Assembly: GCA_029935695.1 (NCBI GenBank)
Contig: JAOZJV010000020.1
Location: forward strand, 1 to 14,977
Source: Candidatus Krumholzibacteriia bacterium
Lineage (GTDB): Bacteria > Krumholzibacteriota > Krumholzibacteriia > LZORAL124-64-63
Reading direction: 5' to 3'
Length of the DNA: 14,977 bases
Each line of letters opens with the position of its first letter. Position 1 is the first letter of the stretch. Below are positions 1-7,563 of this stretch, piece by piece. The notes under the pieces are model-generated. The model saw only the letters and a program-made list of their open reading frames with translations. It searched no databases and was not told where the DNA came from. Position numbers and translations under genes: made by a program.

Positions 1-506
1 ACCACCACTTTGCCCTGTTCCTTCACTTCTTCCACCAGTTCAGTCACCTTGGCAGTCAGAACCAGCATTTCCGCCAGGGCTGATCCGGCGGCGTCAGTCA
101 TGGCGGCGATGGTGCCGGCGGTGCGTCCCTGGAAAATGAATCCTTCTTCCACGGGAGTGCCCAAACCGGGATCAATTTCCAGCACAATTTCCCCCACAAT
201 GCCTTTTTCACCCAGAATGACAATGGCATCTTCCCGCAGACTGGATTTTTCAGACATTTTGACCTGAACCCGCACGGCTGTGGAAAGAAGAGTCAGCGAC
301 TCCACCTCGCCCATGCGGATACCCCGAATCTGCACCCGGTCACCCACACGCAAACCCTCAACCCGGGCAAAATCCACCTGGTAGCGCAGCTGTTCATCAG
401 ACAGGTCCACATTTTTAAACCACATCATGCCCACGACCAGAATCGTCAAGGCCACGACAGTCAGGATTCCCACCTGCACTTCATTGATTTTTCGATTAAA
501 TCCCAT
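1..506 (-). CDS. mlaD: MlaD/MCE-family lipid-transport protein, C-terminus beyond window
   Basis: This is the substrate-binding component of an Mla-type ABC system, an inner-membrane-anchored MCE protein that moves phospholipids between the inner and outer membranes. The visible 168 residues start at an ATG one nucleotide after the mlaF stop. Residues 11-29 form one hydrophobic anchor (VGILTVVALTILVVG). An MCE domain follows at about 39-115, with the pattern F-x-x-x-x-GL-x-x-G-x-x-V-x-x-x-G (VDFARVEGLRVGDRVQIRG) and a GEIVLEID end. A helical segment begins near 135 and runs off the window, so full length and the number of MCE domains are unknown. The order mlaE-mlaF-mlaD is the usual one. The family call is firm; the exact symbol is by context. 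Confidence 0.88.
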   Translation of the reverse strand, partial: MGFNRKINEVQVGILTVVALTILVVGMMWFKNVDLSDEQLRYQVDFARVEGLRVGDRVQIRGIRMGEVESLTLLSTAVRVQVKMSEKSSLREDAIVILGEKGIVGEIVLEIDPGLGTPVEEGFIFQGRTAGTIAAMTDAAGSALAEMLVLTAKVTELVEEVKEQGKVV

Positions 507-507
507 A

Positions 508-1320
508 TTAAAAAGTCTCCAACGGTCCCTGTGAACTTCCCTCGATGAATTGGCGCACCATGGGGTGATCTGTGCTGCGAACTTCGTCCACCGTACCGGT
601 GAAAACGATTTTTCCACCGTTCAGCATGGCAATGCGGTCGGCGATTTTGAATGCACTGGGCATGTCATGGGTCACCACAATACTGGTGACGCCCAACTCC
701 TGCTTGCCTTTGATGATCAAATCATTGATGGCATCGCTGGTGATGGGATCAAGTCCAGTGGTGGGCTCGTCGTACAGAATATACTCCGGATCCATGACAA
801 TAGCCCGGGCCAGCCCGGCCCTTTTTTTCATGCCCCCGCTTAATGCACTGGGCAATTTATCTTCAACCTGGTGCAGCCCCACCATGGTCAGGCAGGCGCA
901 GGCCCGCTCACGAATTTTCTCCGGTGGCCAATCTGTGTGCTCTTCCAGCATCAACCCGATATTCTTGCAAATGGTCATGGAATCGAAAAGTGCGGCCCCC
1001 TGAAACAGAAACCCGAACTTCCGCCGCAACTGCATCAGCGGCCGCAGGGACATTTCGTTGATTTCGGCCCCCTCCACCCAAACACGTCCCTCATCCACAT
1101 CCAACAATCGCACAATACTCTTCAGAAGTACCGACTTTCCTTCACCACTGCGGCCAATAACGACCAGGGTCTCACCTTTGTTAATCAGCAAATCACACTG
1201 GTCGAGCACCTTTTTGGTGCCAAAACTTTTGGACAATCCCTGGAGAACAATCCCCTCATGAGCCGAAGGGTCATTCACCCTCAGGTCCCTGGGTTCGGGG
1301 TAATTAAAATGGGTGTCCAT
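508..1320 (-). CDS. mlaF: ABC transporter ATP-binding protein, MlaF type
   Basis: This is the ATPase subunit of the Mla lipid transporter, acting on the cytoplasmic face with MlaE. It has 270 residues, the usual length. Motifs in order are Walker A GRSGEGKS (56-63), Q-loop Q107, signature LSGGMKKR (160-167), Walker B ILYDEP (181-186, catalytic E185) and switch histidine H218 in VVTHDM. The signature LSGGMKKR and the downstream ARAIVMDPEYILYDEPTTGL are typical of the MlaF branch. The short C-terminal tail (GSSQGPLETF) resembles the MlaF extension. It starts 6 nt after mlaE and ends 1 nt before mlaD, so the three are surely co-transcribed. I see no missing catalytic residue. Confidence 0.93.
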   Translation of the reverse strand: MDTHFNYPEPRDLRVNDPSAHEGIVLQGLSKSFGTKKVLDQCDLLINKGETLVVIGRSGEGKSVLLKSIVRLLDVDEGRVWVEGAEINEMSLRPLMQLRRKFGFLFQGAALFDSMTICKNIGLMLEEHTDWPPEKIRERACACLTMVGLHQVEDKLPSALSGGMKKRAGLARAIVMDPEYILYDEPTTGLDPITSDAINDLIIKGKQELGVTSIVVTHDMPSAFKIADRIAMLNGGKIVFTGTVDEVRSTDHPMVRQFIEGSSQGPLETF

Positions 1321-1326
1321 GCTGCT

Positions 1327-2115
1327 CTACTTCTTCAGAATGATCTGGAAAATCAGGATGGCCAGGAAATAATCGGCGATCAACACACTGAGGCAACTGC
1401 CCACCACGGCGGTCATGGTGGAACGCCCCACACCCTCGGCTCCACCCTGGGTGTTGAACCCAAAATAGATGCCGCTCATGCCGATGATTCCCCCAAAGAC
1501 CAGGGATTTCACCAACCCTCCCATGATATCACTGTGCCGGTAAAACATCTGCAGGCCTTCGATAAAAACACTGCTGGTCACATCAAGGGTCATCACCGAC
1601 ACCATATACGCGCCCATAATGGCCACCGCATCACAAATAATCGTCACGATGGGCATCATCAAAAGGGCAGCCAGAAACCGGGGCAAGGCCAAATAGGCCA
1701 CTGGGTCGATGGCCATGATGCTCATGGCGTCCAGCTGTTCCGTCACCTTCATGGTGCCCAGCTCAGCAGCGTAGTAGGCGCACAGGCGGCTGCCCACCAC
1801 CAAAGCCATCAGCACCGGGCCCAGTTCGATGAAAACGGTTTTGGAAATCATCACCCCCAGAAATTTGAGGGGCACCATGCTTTGCATCTGGTAAACGGCC
1901 TGCACAGCAGTCACCGCACCCACAAAAATACCCGTGATGATCACCAGCGGCAGGGATCCCATGGCCACCACATGCATCTGCTCACCGATTTCCCGGCGGC
2001 GGCGCCAGATCTTCGGAAACTGAAACATGATGGCGCGCAACAACATAACACCGCGACCGGAGTTAACCAGGGCAGACATTACGATGGTGCCGATGCTATG
2101 GAAAATGGATGTCAT
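1327..2115 (-). CDS. mlaE: MlaE-family ABC transporter permease
   Basis: This is the integral inner-membrane permease of the MCE/Mla system, which dimerises and pairs with MlaF and the MCE hexamer. It has 262 residues, the usual size. Family signs are an amphipathic N-terminal region (about 10-45), SLPLVIITGIFVGAVTAVQ (54-72), the conserved loop AELGTMKVTEQLDAM (117-131) and several hydrophobic stretches, including 145-175 and the C-terminal segment after GRSTMTAVVGS (230-240). The start is an ATG with no strong Shine-Dalgarno sequence. It lies 36 nt downstream of the MBL hydrolase gene, so it may be read from the same transcript as dnaB and the hydrolase. Confidence 0.92.
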   Translation of the reverse strand: MTSIFHSIGTIVMSALVNSGRGVMLLRAIMFQFPKIWRRRREIGEQMHVVAMGSLPLVIITGIFVGAVTAVQAVYQMQSMVPLKFLGVMISKTVFIELGPVLMALVVGSRLCAYYAAELGTMKVTEQLDAMSIMAIDPVAYLALPRFLAALLMMPIVTIICDAVAIMGAYMVSVMTLDVTSSVFIEGLQMFYRHSDIMGGLVKSLVFGGIIGMSGIYFGFNTQGGAEGVGRSTMTAVVGSCLSVLIADYFLAILIFQIILKK

Positions 2116-2151
2116 GATGGAGCAGAATATAAGGCCGGCAGAGGGTGAAGT

Positions 2152-3090
2152 CTACCTGCAACCTGCCAGATAGCCGGTGATGCCCCGCAAGGTCTGCCGC
2201 GTGAAATCTTCTTCCCGCTGGCGGATGTCCTCGGGCAGCTCCTGGCCCCGGGAAAAAAACGGGTCGGCCAGACGCAGCTGTTGCATAAAGACGGGGATCA
2301 AATTCTGCACAGCCGCATCATCCGTGGCCTCCACCCTGGCCTCCAGCATCGTTTGTCCCACAACTTCAACCCAGAGTTTGAGCTGATGGCGCGCCTGTTT
2401 CAACAAAGCGGCACCGTCGCCGGTGAACATGCCGTGATGGGCAAAACACAACCGTTTGGGCAGAGGCACCTCTTCCAGCATGCTCAGCAGGGACCGGTCT
2501 GCCACATCGGGGAAAAACCGGGGCGGCGTGGCTGGCCGCAAATAGCATTCCAGACTTTCAGTGTCCCGGTCCAGATTGCTGAAGGTGCCCGCCGACTCAC
2601 CCAGAAAGAGGTTTTCTCCGCAGAAAAACGAAACATGGTGGGCCGCATGCCCTGGTGTTTCGACAACTTTGATCCCGTGTTCCAGCAGGAACGCCCCACC
2701 CACCAGGGCCGACTCAGCAACGGGCTGGGGCTCACCGTACACCTCAGCCTTATGACCCAGCACCTTAAGCGATCCCATCCACAGGCGGCTGGGGTCCACC
2801 AAATGAGGGCGTCCCACCGGGTGGCAAAAAACCTGCGCCTCGGGCCAGCGCTTCAGAACCTGGCTGGTGGCGCCGGCATGATCCAGATGAATGTGGGTCA
2901 GAAGAATAAAATCAAGGCGGGGCAGATGCAGGGCTTCAAGGCTGGCCACCAGAAAATCGCCGGTGGCGGGAGGACCGGGATCGACCACAAAATACCGGCC
3001 CTGATGGGTACCCACCCAGCTGCTGATAAAGCGCCGCTGGCCAGGCAACTCCTGGTCCAGATCAATCAGTTGAAGCATCTCACTGCTCAC
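2152..3090 (-). CDS. MBL-fold metallohydrolase
   Basis: This is a metallo-beta-lactamase-fold hydrolase of the glyoxalase-II-like type; the substrate cannot be read from sequence. It has 312 residues. The zinc motif HIHLDH is at 66-71, further metal-ligand candidates are H148 (TPGHAAHH) and H218/H219 (FAHHG), and the strand normally carrying the bridging Asp reads LFLGES with Glu165. A C-terminal helical extension (about 225-312, many Arg/Gln/Glu) has no motif I know. The start used here is GTG with no clear Shine-Dalgarno; an in-frame ATG 12 nt downstream (position 3078) is an equally good choice. It lies 6 nt after dnaB and 36 nt before mlaE, and probably belongs to a dnaB-led transcript. 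Confidence 0.85.
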   Translation of the reverse strand: MSSEMLQLIDLDQELPGQRRFISSWVGTHQGRYFVVDPGPPATGDFLVASLEALHLPRLDFILLTHIHLDHAGATSQVLKRWPEAQVFCHPVGRPHLVDPSRLWMGSLKVLGHKAEVYGEPQPVAESALVGGAFLLEHGIKVVETPGHAAHHVSFFCGENLFLGESAGTFSNLDRDTESLECYLRPATPPRFFPDVADRSLLSMLEEVPLPKRLCFAHHGMFTGDGAALLKQARHQLKLWVEVVGQTMLEARVEATDDAAVQNLIPVFMQQLRLADPFFSRGQELPEDIRQREEDFTRQTLRGITGYLAGCR

Positions 3091-3096
3091 TGCCGG

Positions 3097-4539
3097 CTAC
3101 CGATGCAAATCCACAAATTTGGTGTACTCTTTCTGGAACATCAGATCGAATTGCCCGATGGGACCGTTGCGTTGTTTGCCCAGAATGATCGTGGCCAGAT
3201 TGTGCAGTGTTTCGTCTTCCGGTTTGTAAACCTCTTCGCGGAAAATGAACATGACCACATCGGCATCCTGCTCAATGGCCCCTGATTCACGCAAATCGCT
3301 CAGCATGGGTTTGTGGTCTCCACGCGATTCCACCATGCGCGACAACTGACTCAGGGCGATGACCGGCACATTCAAATCTTTGGCCATGCCTTTGAGATTC
3401 CGGCTGATGACGGAAATTTCCTGCTGCCGGTTTTCAGCCCGTCCCCCGCCGGACATCAGCTGCAAATAATCGATGACGATGAGCCCGAGGCCATGTTGCT
3501 GTTTGAGCCGCCGGGCCTTGGCTTTCATCTCCAGCACGTTGATGCCACTGGTGTCATCAATGAAAATGGGAGCCTGGGAGAGTTTTTCGCAGGCTGCGGT
3601 CAGGTTGGGCCAGTCTTCAGCCTGCAGGCGGCCCCGGCGCAGGTTGTGCAAATTGAACTGCCCGCTGGAGCCAAGCATCCGCATCACCAATTGCTCGCGA
3701 CTCATTTCCAGACTGAAAATACCCACGGGAACGTTTTCGCCCACTGCCACATTGTAGGCCAGGTTAAGCGCAAAACTGGTTTTACCCATGGCCGGCCGGG
3801 CGGCAATGATGATCAGATCACTGTTCATCAGCCCACCGGTTTTTTTGTCCAGTTCCTTGAACCCGGTGCGCAGACCTGTGACTTCATCGTTGTTGCGGAA
3901 AGCTTCTTCAATATTCTTGAAGGTATTGGGCACGATGGACTCAACACCGGTGAAACCATCGGTTTTTTCATCATCACTGACATCGTAAATCCGCCCCTGG
4001 GCCCGGTCCAGAATACTGGCGGCGTCGTCTTCAGCAGCAAATGCCTCGGCGGCAATGCTATTGGAAACACTGATCAGAGAACGCAGAATGGCTTTTTCCC
4101 GCACGATGCCTGCATGATAATAGGCGTTGGCTGCGGTGCCCATCATGCCGGACAAATCGATCAGGAAATCCATGCCGCCCACCAGTTCAAGCAGATCACG
4201 GTCTTCCAGCTGCCGTTTCTTTTCACGGCCCAGAAAGCTTTCGCCCCCTTTTTTCAGGGTATCAGCCACGGTGATCGGGTCGATGGCCTGGTCGTCTTCG
4301 TACAACTGGCACATGGCCCGGTAAATGAGCTGATGCTCCAAACGATAAAAATCGGGAAAATCGATTTTCTCACGGGACAGACCCACCGCTTCACGATCCA
4401 TCATTCCCGCACCGAGAACCGCCTGTTCGGCTTCTTCGTTATAAGGTGGTTGCCGGTCCCGGGGAAGACTATCGTAACCATAGGAAGAGCCTTGTCCTTT
4501 GCTCTTGCCGGATTTTTCTGGATAGGGTTGAGCGGCCAA
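3097..4539 (-). CDS. dnaB: Replicative DNA helicase DnaB
   Basis: This is the hexameric 5'-3' helicase that unwinds DNA at the fork. Counting from the furthest upstream start (TTG at 4557, 486 residues), the N-terminal domain begins at PPYNEEAEQAVLG (37-49). The RecA-like domain has Walker A ARPAMGKT (253-260), catalytic E284 in FSLEM, Walker B VIDYLQLM (361-368), ALSQLSR near 401-407, and the KQRNG finger (461-465). All key residues are present. Compared with E. coli DnaB from memory, a charged insert of about 15 residues lies near 103-122. I prefer the TTG at 4539 because AGAGGT sits 6 nt before it; TTG 4557 has no ribosome site and at GTG 4545 the site abuts the codon. No ATG is available upstream. 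The gene faces away from the DnaA-box region. Confidence 0.95.
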   Translation of the reverse strand: MAAQPYPEKSGKSKGQGSSYGYDSLPRDRQPPYNEEAEQAVLGAGMMDREAVGLSREKIDFPDFYRLEHQLIYRAMCQLYEDDQAIDPITVADTLKKGGESFLGREKKRQLEDRDLLELVGGMDFLIDLSGMMGTAANAYYHAGIVREKAILRSLISVSNSIAAEAFAAEDDAASILDRAQGRIYDVSDDEKTDGFTGVESIVPNTFKNIEEAFRNNDEVTGLRTGFKELDKKTGGLMNSDLIIIAARPAMGKTSFALNLAYNVAVGENVPVGIFSLEMSREQLVMRMLGSSGQFNLHNLRRGRLQAEDWPNLTAACEKLSQAPIFIDDTSGINVLEMKAKARRLKQQHGLGLIVIDYLQLMSGGGRAENRQQEISVISRNLKGMAKDLNVPVIALSQLSRMVESRGDHKPMLSDLRESGAIEQDADVVMFIFREEVYKPEDETLHNLATIILGKQRNGPIGQFDLMFQKEYTKFVDLHR

Positions 4540-4560
4540 ATTCACACCTCTGAACAAAGG

Positions 4561-4831
4561 GAAAAAATCACGGAATCAGGATTGATTTTCCGGTAGAAAA
4601 TATTTGAAGACCCAATCTATCATGGTGGTGAAAGAATGTCATGCATGCCCCTGCTAATCCTGTGGATAACTCGTGGAAAAAAAGGGTGACACAGTGGGAA
4701 TACTCTTGAAGATCTTGTGGATAACCTCCAAATAATGTGGAAAACATGGCGCTTACGGGGGATAATCCTGGCACTTGGAATCACAAATCAAGTCAACAGT
4801 GTCAGTTGGCTTTGTGGATAAATGGGGATAA
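4561..4831. other. Candidate replication origin or DnaA-controlled region (DnaA-box cluster)
   Basis: The 311-bp gap between dnaB and the methyltransferase gene holds three exact copies of the DnaA box TTATCCACA, all written as TGTGGATAA on the plus strand, at 4661-4669, 4716-4724 and 4813-4821. One- and two-mismatch versions lie at 4672-4680 (CGTGGAAAA), 4736-4744 (TGTGGAAAA), 4757-4765 (GGGGGATAA) and 4823-4831 (TGGGGATAA). All point the same way, with start-to-start distances of 11, 44, 20, 21, 56 and 10 bp, several near whole helical turns. The flank 4561-4620 is only 33% GC (20 of 60), a possible unwinding element. A chromosomal oriC is one reading; DnaA control of dnaB or of the methyltransferase is the other. 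No dnaA or dnaN gene is in the window. Confidence 0.6.
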
Positions 4832-4869
4832 CCTGTTTGGACCTTACCTGAACCGGAACGAGCATCGGC

Positions 4870-5724
4870 ATGGATCATCGAAAATCTCTGGAGCGCCTGC
4901 TGGCCGCGCCGCACCCTCCGCATGCCTGGACCGATGGCCACCAAATCCCCTGGAATGATGCCGACTTCAGCGAACGCATGCTGCAGGTTCACCTGGATCC
5001 ATCGACACACATGGCCAGCCGCAGCATGGATATGATTGACCGGCACATTGACTGGCTGGCTTCGCAAATTCCTGCCGGAAGCCATGTTCTGGATGTGGGG
5101 TGCGGACCTGGTCTCTACTGCCATGAACTGGCCCGCCGGGGGCATCGCGGCACAGGCTTTGATTTTGCCCCCGCCCCTCTGCAGTGGGCCCGCACCAAAG
5201 CCGAATCCGAACAACTGGATTGCCAATTTCTGAACAATGATTTGACCCGTCTGCCCCAAAACTTCAAGACCCTCATCGAAGGCCCGGTCGATGCGATCAC
5301 CTTCTGGTTTGGCGAGTTCAACTCCTTCTCTCCGGATATGGTTCGTGATTTTCTGCCCCGGCTGAAAAATTGCCTCCGCCCCGGCGGGCTCTTCATTTTG
5401 GAATACCAGCCCGATGATATTTTTGTCAAAGAAGAGAGCACCGATTGGTCGGTGGTGCCGTCATCTATATTCTGCGACCAGCCTCACCTGTGGCTGCAGG
5501 AATTCGGCTACGACGAAGAAACCGACACCGAGGTGCATGTGCACTGGATTATGGAAACAGAATCCGGTAATCTGCAGCGGTACGTCCAGTGCCACAAAGC
5601 CTGGACCGATGCTCAACTGCTGGCCCTTCTGGCCGATGCAGGTTTCTCCGATCCGGTGATGCATCCGGCCATCACCGGCGAAAGCGAAGAGTTCGAATTC
5701 CCCCTGGTGGTGACGCGTGCGTAG
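4870..5724 (+). CDS. Class I SAM-dependent methyltransferase
   Basis: This is a Rossmann-fold methyltransferase of unknown substrate, 284 residues. Motif I is VLDVGCGPG (73-81), followed by GTGFDFAPAPLQWAR with the acidic residue D98 that should bind the ribose. N122-D124 precede the helix leading to AITFWFGEFNSF (142-153, motif IV position), and LRPGGLFILEYQ (169-180) is the post-motif strand. The rest is mostly beta-rich and ends in PLVVTRA. The pattern suits small-molecule enzymes of the Methyltransf_25/11 type rather than DNA or rRNA enzymes, but this is inference. The ATG has only a weak upstream purine run (GGAACGAG). The last DnaA-box-like site ends 38 nt before the start. Its stop overlaps the next gene by 8 nt, so the two are probably translated together. 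Confidence 0.85.
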   Translation: MDHRKSLERLLAAPHPPHAWTDGHQIPWNDADFSERMLQVHLDPSTHMASRSMDMIDRHIDWLASQIPAGSHVLDVGCGPGLYCHELARRGHRGTGFDFAPAPLQWARTKAESEQLDCQFLNNDLTRLPQNFKTLIEGPVDAITFWFGEFNSFSPDMVRDFLPRLKNCLRPGGLFILEYQPDDIFVKEESTDWSVVPSSIFCDQPHLWLQEFGYDEETDTEVHVHWIMETESGNLQRYVQCHKAWTDAQLLALLADAGFSDPVMHPAITGESEEFEFPLVVTRA

Positions 5725-7153
5725 AAAACGCAAACTGTTTCCTTTTCTTCTGGGTTTGGCCCTTTTTGCGGGCTTCTACCTGGCGCCGCCCATGAATGAT
5801 GTTGTCGACCCCACCGGAATCAGCGTGGCTCTGACCCATGAGGGCAAAGCCGCCCTGGGACTTTTTCTGCTGGCCGGCATATGGTGGGTTTTTGAAGTCC
5901 TTCCTGCCGGTGTCACCGGCCTGACCATCGCCGTGGTCCAGTCTCTCTGGTTCATCCGCGGATCCCGCCAGGCCATGACCGACTTCATGGATCCTTCGGT
6001 TTTCTTCATTTTCGGCAGCCTGCTCATTGGCGCGGCCTTCTCCAGCACCGGTCTCACCAAACGCATGGCCTTTTTCATGCTGAAGAGAATTCCCGAGCGC
6101 ACCCCCATCATCTACCTCGGTGTGTTCAGCATGACCGCCACCATGACCCTCTTTATGGCCCACACCGCTGTGGCCGCCGCTGTCTTCCCTCTGCTGCTGG
6201 TGGTGCATCAACTTTATGAACCCTCCGGCAAGCCCACCCGGTTCGGCAAAGGTCTTTTTATCGGCATGGCCTGGACTGCCGGCGCCGGCAGCATCATCAC
6301 CCTGCTGGGCGCGGCCCGGGGCGCGGTGGCCATCGGGTTCTTCAAAGAACTCACCGGGCAGGAGATCTCCTTTTTTGAACTGTCCGAATTCATGCTGCCT
6401 CTGGGTGTGACCATGGTTCTGCTGCTGTGGGGTTATGTTTGCCTGGCCTTCAAGCCCGAACGGGACGAGCTGCCCGGCCTGCGGGACAAAGCGGCCAAAC
6501 TTTATCTGGGCCTCGGCCCAGTGAGCAAAAAAGAAATCGGCACCCTGGCCATCGTGCTCACCCTGATCCTGTTGTTGAGTCTGCGCTCTTTTATTCCCGC
6601 CCTGGCGCCTTTCCATAAAAGCGCCATCATCCTGGCCGCAGCCATCCTGTTTTTCATCACGGGGATCTTGCGTTCCAGAGATCTGGAAGCGGTGCCGTGG
6701 AATATCATCCTGCTCTTTGGTGGAGCCATGAGCATCGGCTTTTGTCTGTGGCAGACCGGCGCCGCCGAATGGCTGGCCATCGGTTGGCTCAAAAATCTTG
6801 AAGGAGCACCCTGGCTCTTCTTCATCCTTGGCGTAGCCATTCTGATCCTGGTGATGACCAACTTCATCATGAATGTGGCAGCCATCGCCATCACACTGCC
6901 TGTAGCCCTGGTCATGGCGCCGTACATCGGCGTGGAGCCCGAGGTGGTCATGTTCGTGGCCCTGGCCACCGCCGGCATGCCCTTCATGCTCCTGGTGGGA
7001 GCGGCCCCCAACGCCATCGCCTACGAAAGCAACCAGTTCACCACCCGGGAGTTCTTCATGGCAGGCATTCCCGCCAGTGTGATCCTGATCGTGGTGTTGA
7101 TGCTGTTTGTCTGGAAAATTTGGCCGATGATGGGAATGCCGGTTTTAATCTGA
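5717..7153 (+). CDS. SLC13/DASS-type anion transporter
   Basis: This is an integral membrane protein of 478 residues in the divalent anion:sodium symporter / citrate-transporter (ion transporter) superfamily. It starts at GTG inside the methyltransferase gene. About eleven hydrophobic segments are visible, the first at 8-24. Two repeat halves carry the family pattern: VFFIFGSLLIGAAFSSTGLTKR (95-116) and IILLFGGAMSIGFCLWQTGAA (330-350), each followed by a re-entrant loop region, and MPFMLLVGAAPNAIAY (421-436) near the end. The two loops that carry Ser-Asn-Thr in sodium-coupled members instead read AHT (148-150) and MNV (385-387), so ion coupling or substrate may differ. It overlaps the convergent gene at its 3' end by 9 nt. 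Confidence 0.85.
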   Translation: MRRKRKLFPFLLGLALFAGFYLAPPMNDVVDPTGISVALTHEGKAALGLFLLAGIWWVFEVLPAGVTGLTIAVVQSLWFIRGSRQAMTDFMDPSVFFIFGSLLIGAAFSSTGLTKRMAFFMLKRIPERTPIIYLGVFSMTATMTLFMAHTAVAAAVFPLLLVVHQLYEPSGKPTRFGKGLFIGMAWTAGAGSIITLLGAARGAVAIGFFKELTGQEISFFELSEFMLPLGVTMVLLLWGYVCLAFKPERDELPGLRDKAAKLYLGLGPVSKKEIGTLAIVLTLILLLSLRSFIPALAPFHKSAIILAAAILFFITGILRSRDLEAVPWNIILLFGGAMSIGFCLWQTGAAEWLAIGWLKNLEGAPWLFFILGVAILILVMTNFIMNVAAIAITLPVALVMAPYIGVEPEVVMFVALATAGMPFMLLVGAAPNAIAYESNQFTTREFFMAGIPASVILIVVLMLFVWKIWPMMGMPVLI

Positions 7154-7540
7154 TTCCCTGGCCACACCACCGATGACTTCAAACAAAGCCTTCGGGGCAG
7201 GAATTTCTGCCAGAGTGATGACAGGCCCAAGATTGTTTTTCTGCATTTGCTCCTGCCACTGACCAGGCCACGCCCCAAGCATGATCACCTTGCAATGGGC
7301 TTCTTTGGCAGCAAAAAGGGCAGGTGTCGGGTCTGGCAGGTTAGCATTGAAAGCGCCCCCGACCATCAGCAAAATATCAGTTTTGAATTTGAGAGAACTT
7401 AAAACTCCGGGCAGGCTGGTCTGACGATCCACTGTATGGTGACCGGACAGCAATGCTGCCAAATCCCCCGCTAAAATACCGCTCTGGGCATAAATTACTA
7501 TTTTAAGAGATTCAATAACTTTTGACTTTAGTGGTCTCAT
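7145..7540 (-). CDS. Small receiver-like protein without phospho-acceptor, function unknown
   Basis: I do not recognise this 131-residue protein. Its spacing of hydrophobic strands, KIVIY (13-17), DILLMV (55-60), KVIML (84-88) and GPVITL (105-110), with AEIPAPKALFEVI at the end, resembles a response-regulator receiver or a similar alpha/beta flavodoxin-like fold. The usual acidic pair after strand 1 and the acceptor Asp at the end of strand 3 are missing (here MVGGAFN), while PAPKALFEVI is in the place of the K-P-x-x-x-x-x-L motif. It could be a degenerate receiver or an unrelated fold. The base composition (about 46-47% GC in sampled lines) is lower than its neighbours. The start ATG follows GGCAGGCTGGT, a weak ribosome site. 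Upstream lies a strongly structured leader. Confidence 0.6.
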   Translation of the reverse strand: MRPLKSKVIESLKIVIYAQSGILAGDLAALLSGHHTVDRQTSLPGVLSSLKFKTDILLMVGGAFNANLPDPTPALFAAKEAHCKVIMLGAWPGQWQEQMQKNNLGPVITLAEIPAPKALFEVIGGVARESD

Positions 7541-7563
7541 ACCAGCCTGCCACGAAATATCAT

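Noticed and set aside
871..2148. Open frame of 425 codons on the plus strand
   Set aside because: It lies fully antisense to mlaF and mlaE, which have clear motifs. Its product is rich in His/Gln without any domain, as is common for shadow frames in GC-rich DNA.
3313..4596. Open frame of 427 codons on the plus strand opposite dnaB
   Set aside because: dnaB on the minus strand carries every helicase motif; the antisense product has no recognisable feature.
4568..4774. 68-codon minus-strand frame across the DnaA-box region
   Set aside because: It has no ribosome site or domain, and the region is better explained by the box cluster.
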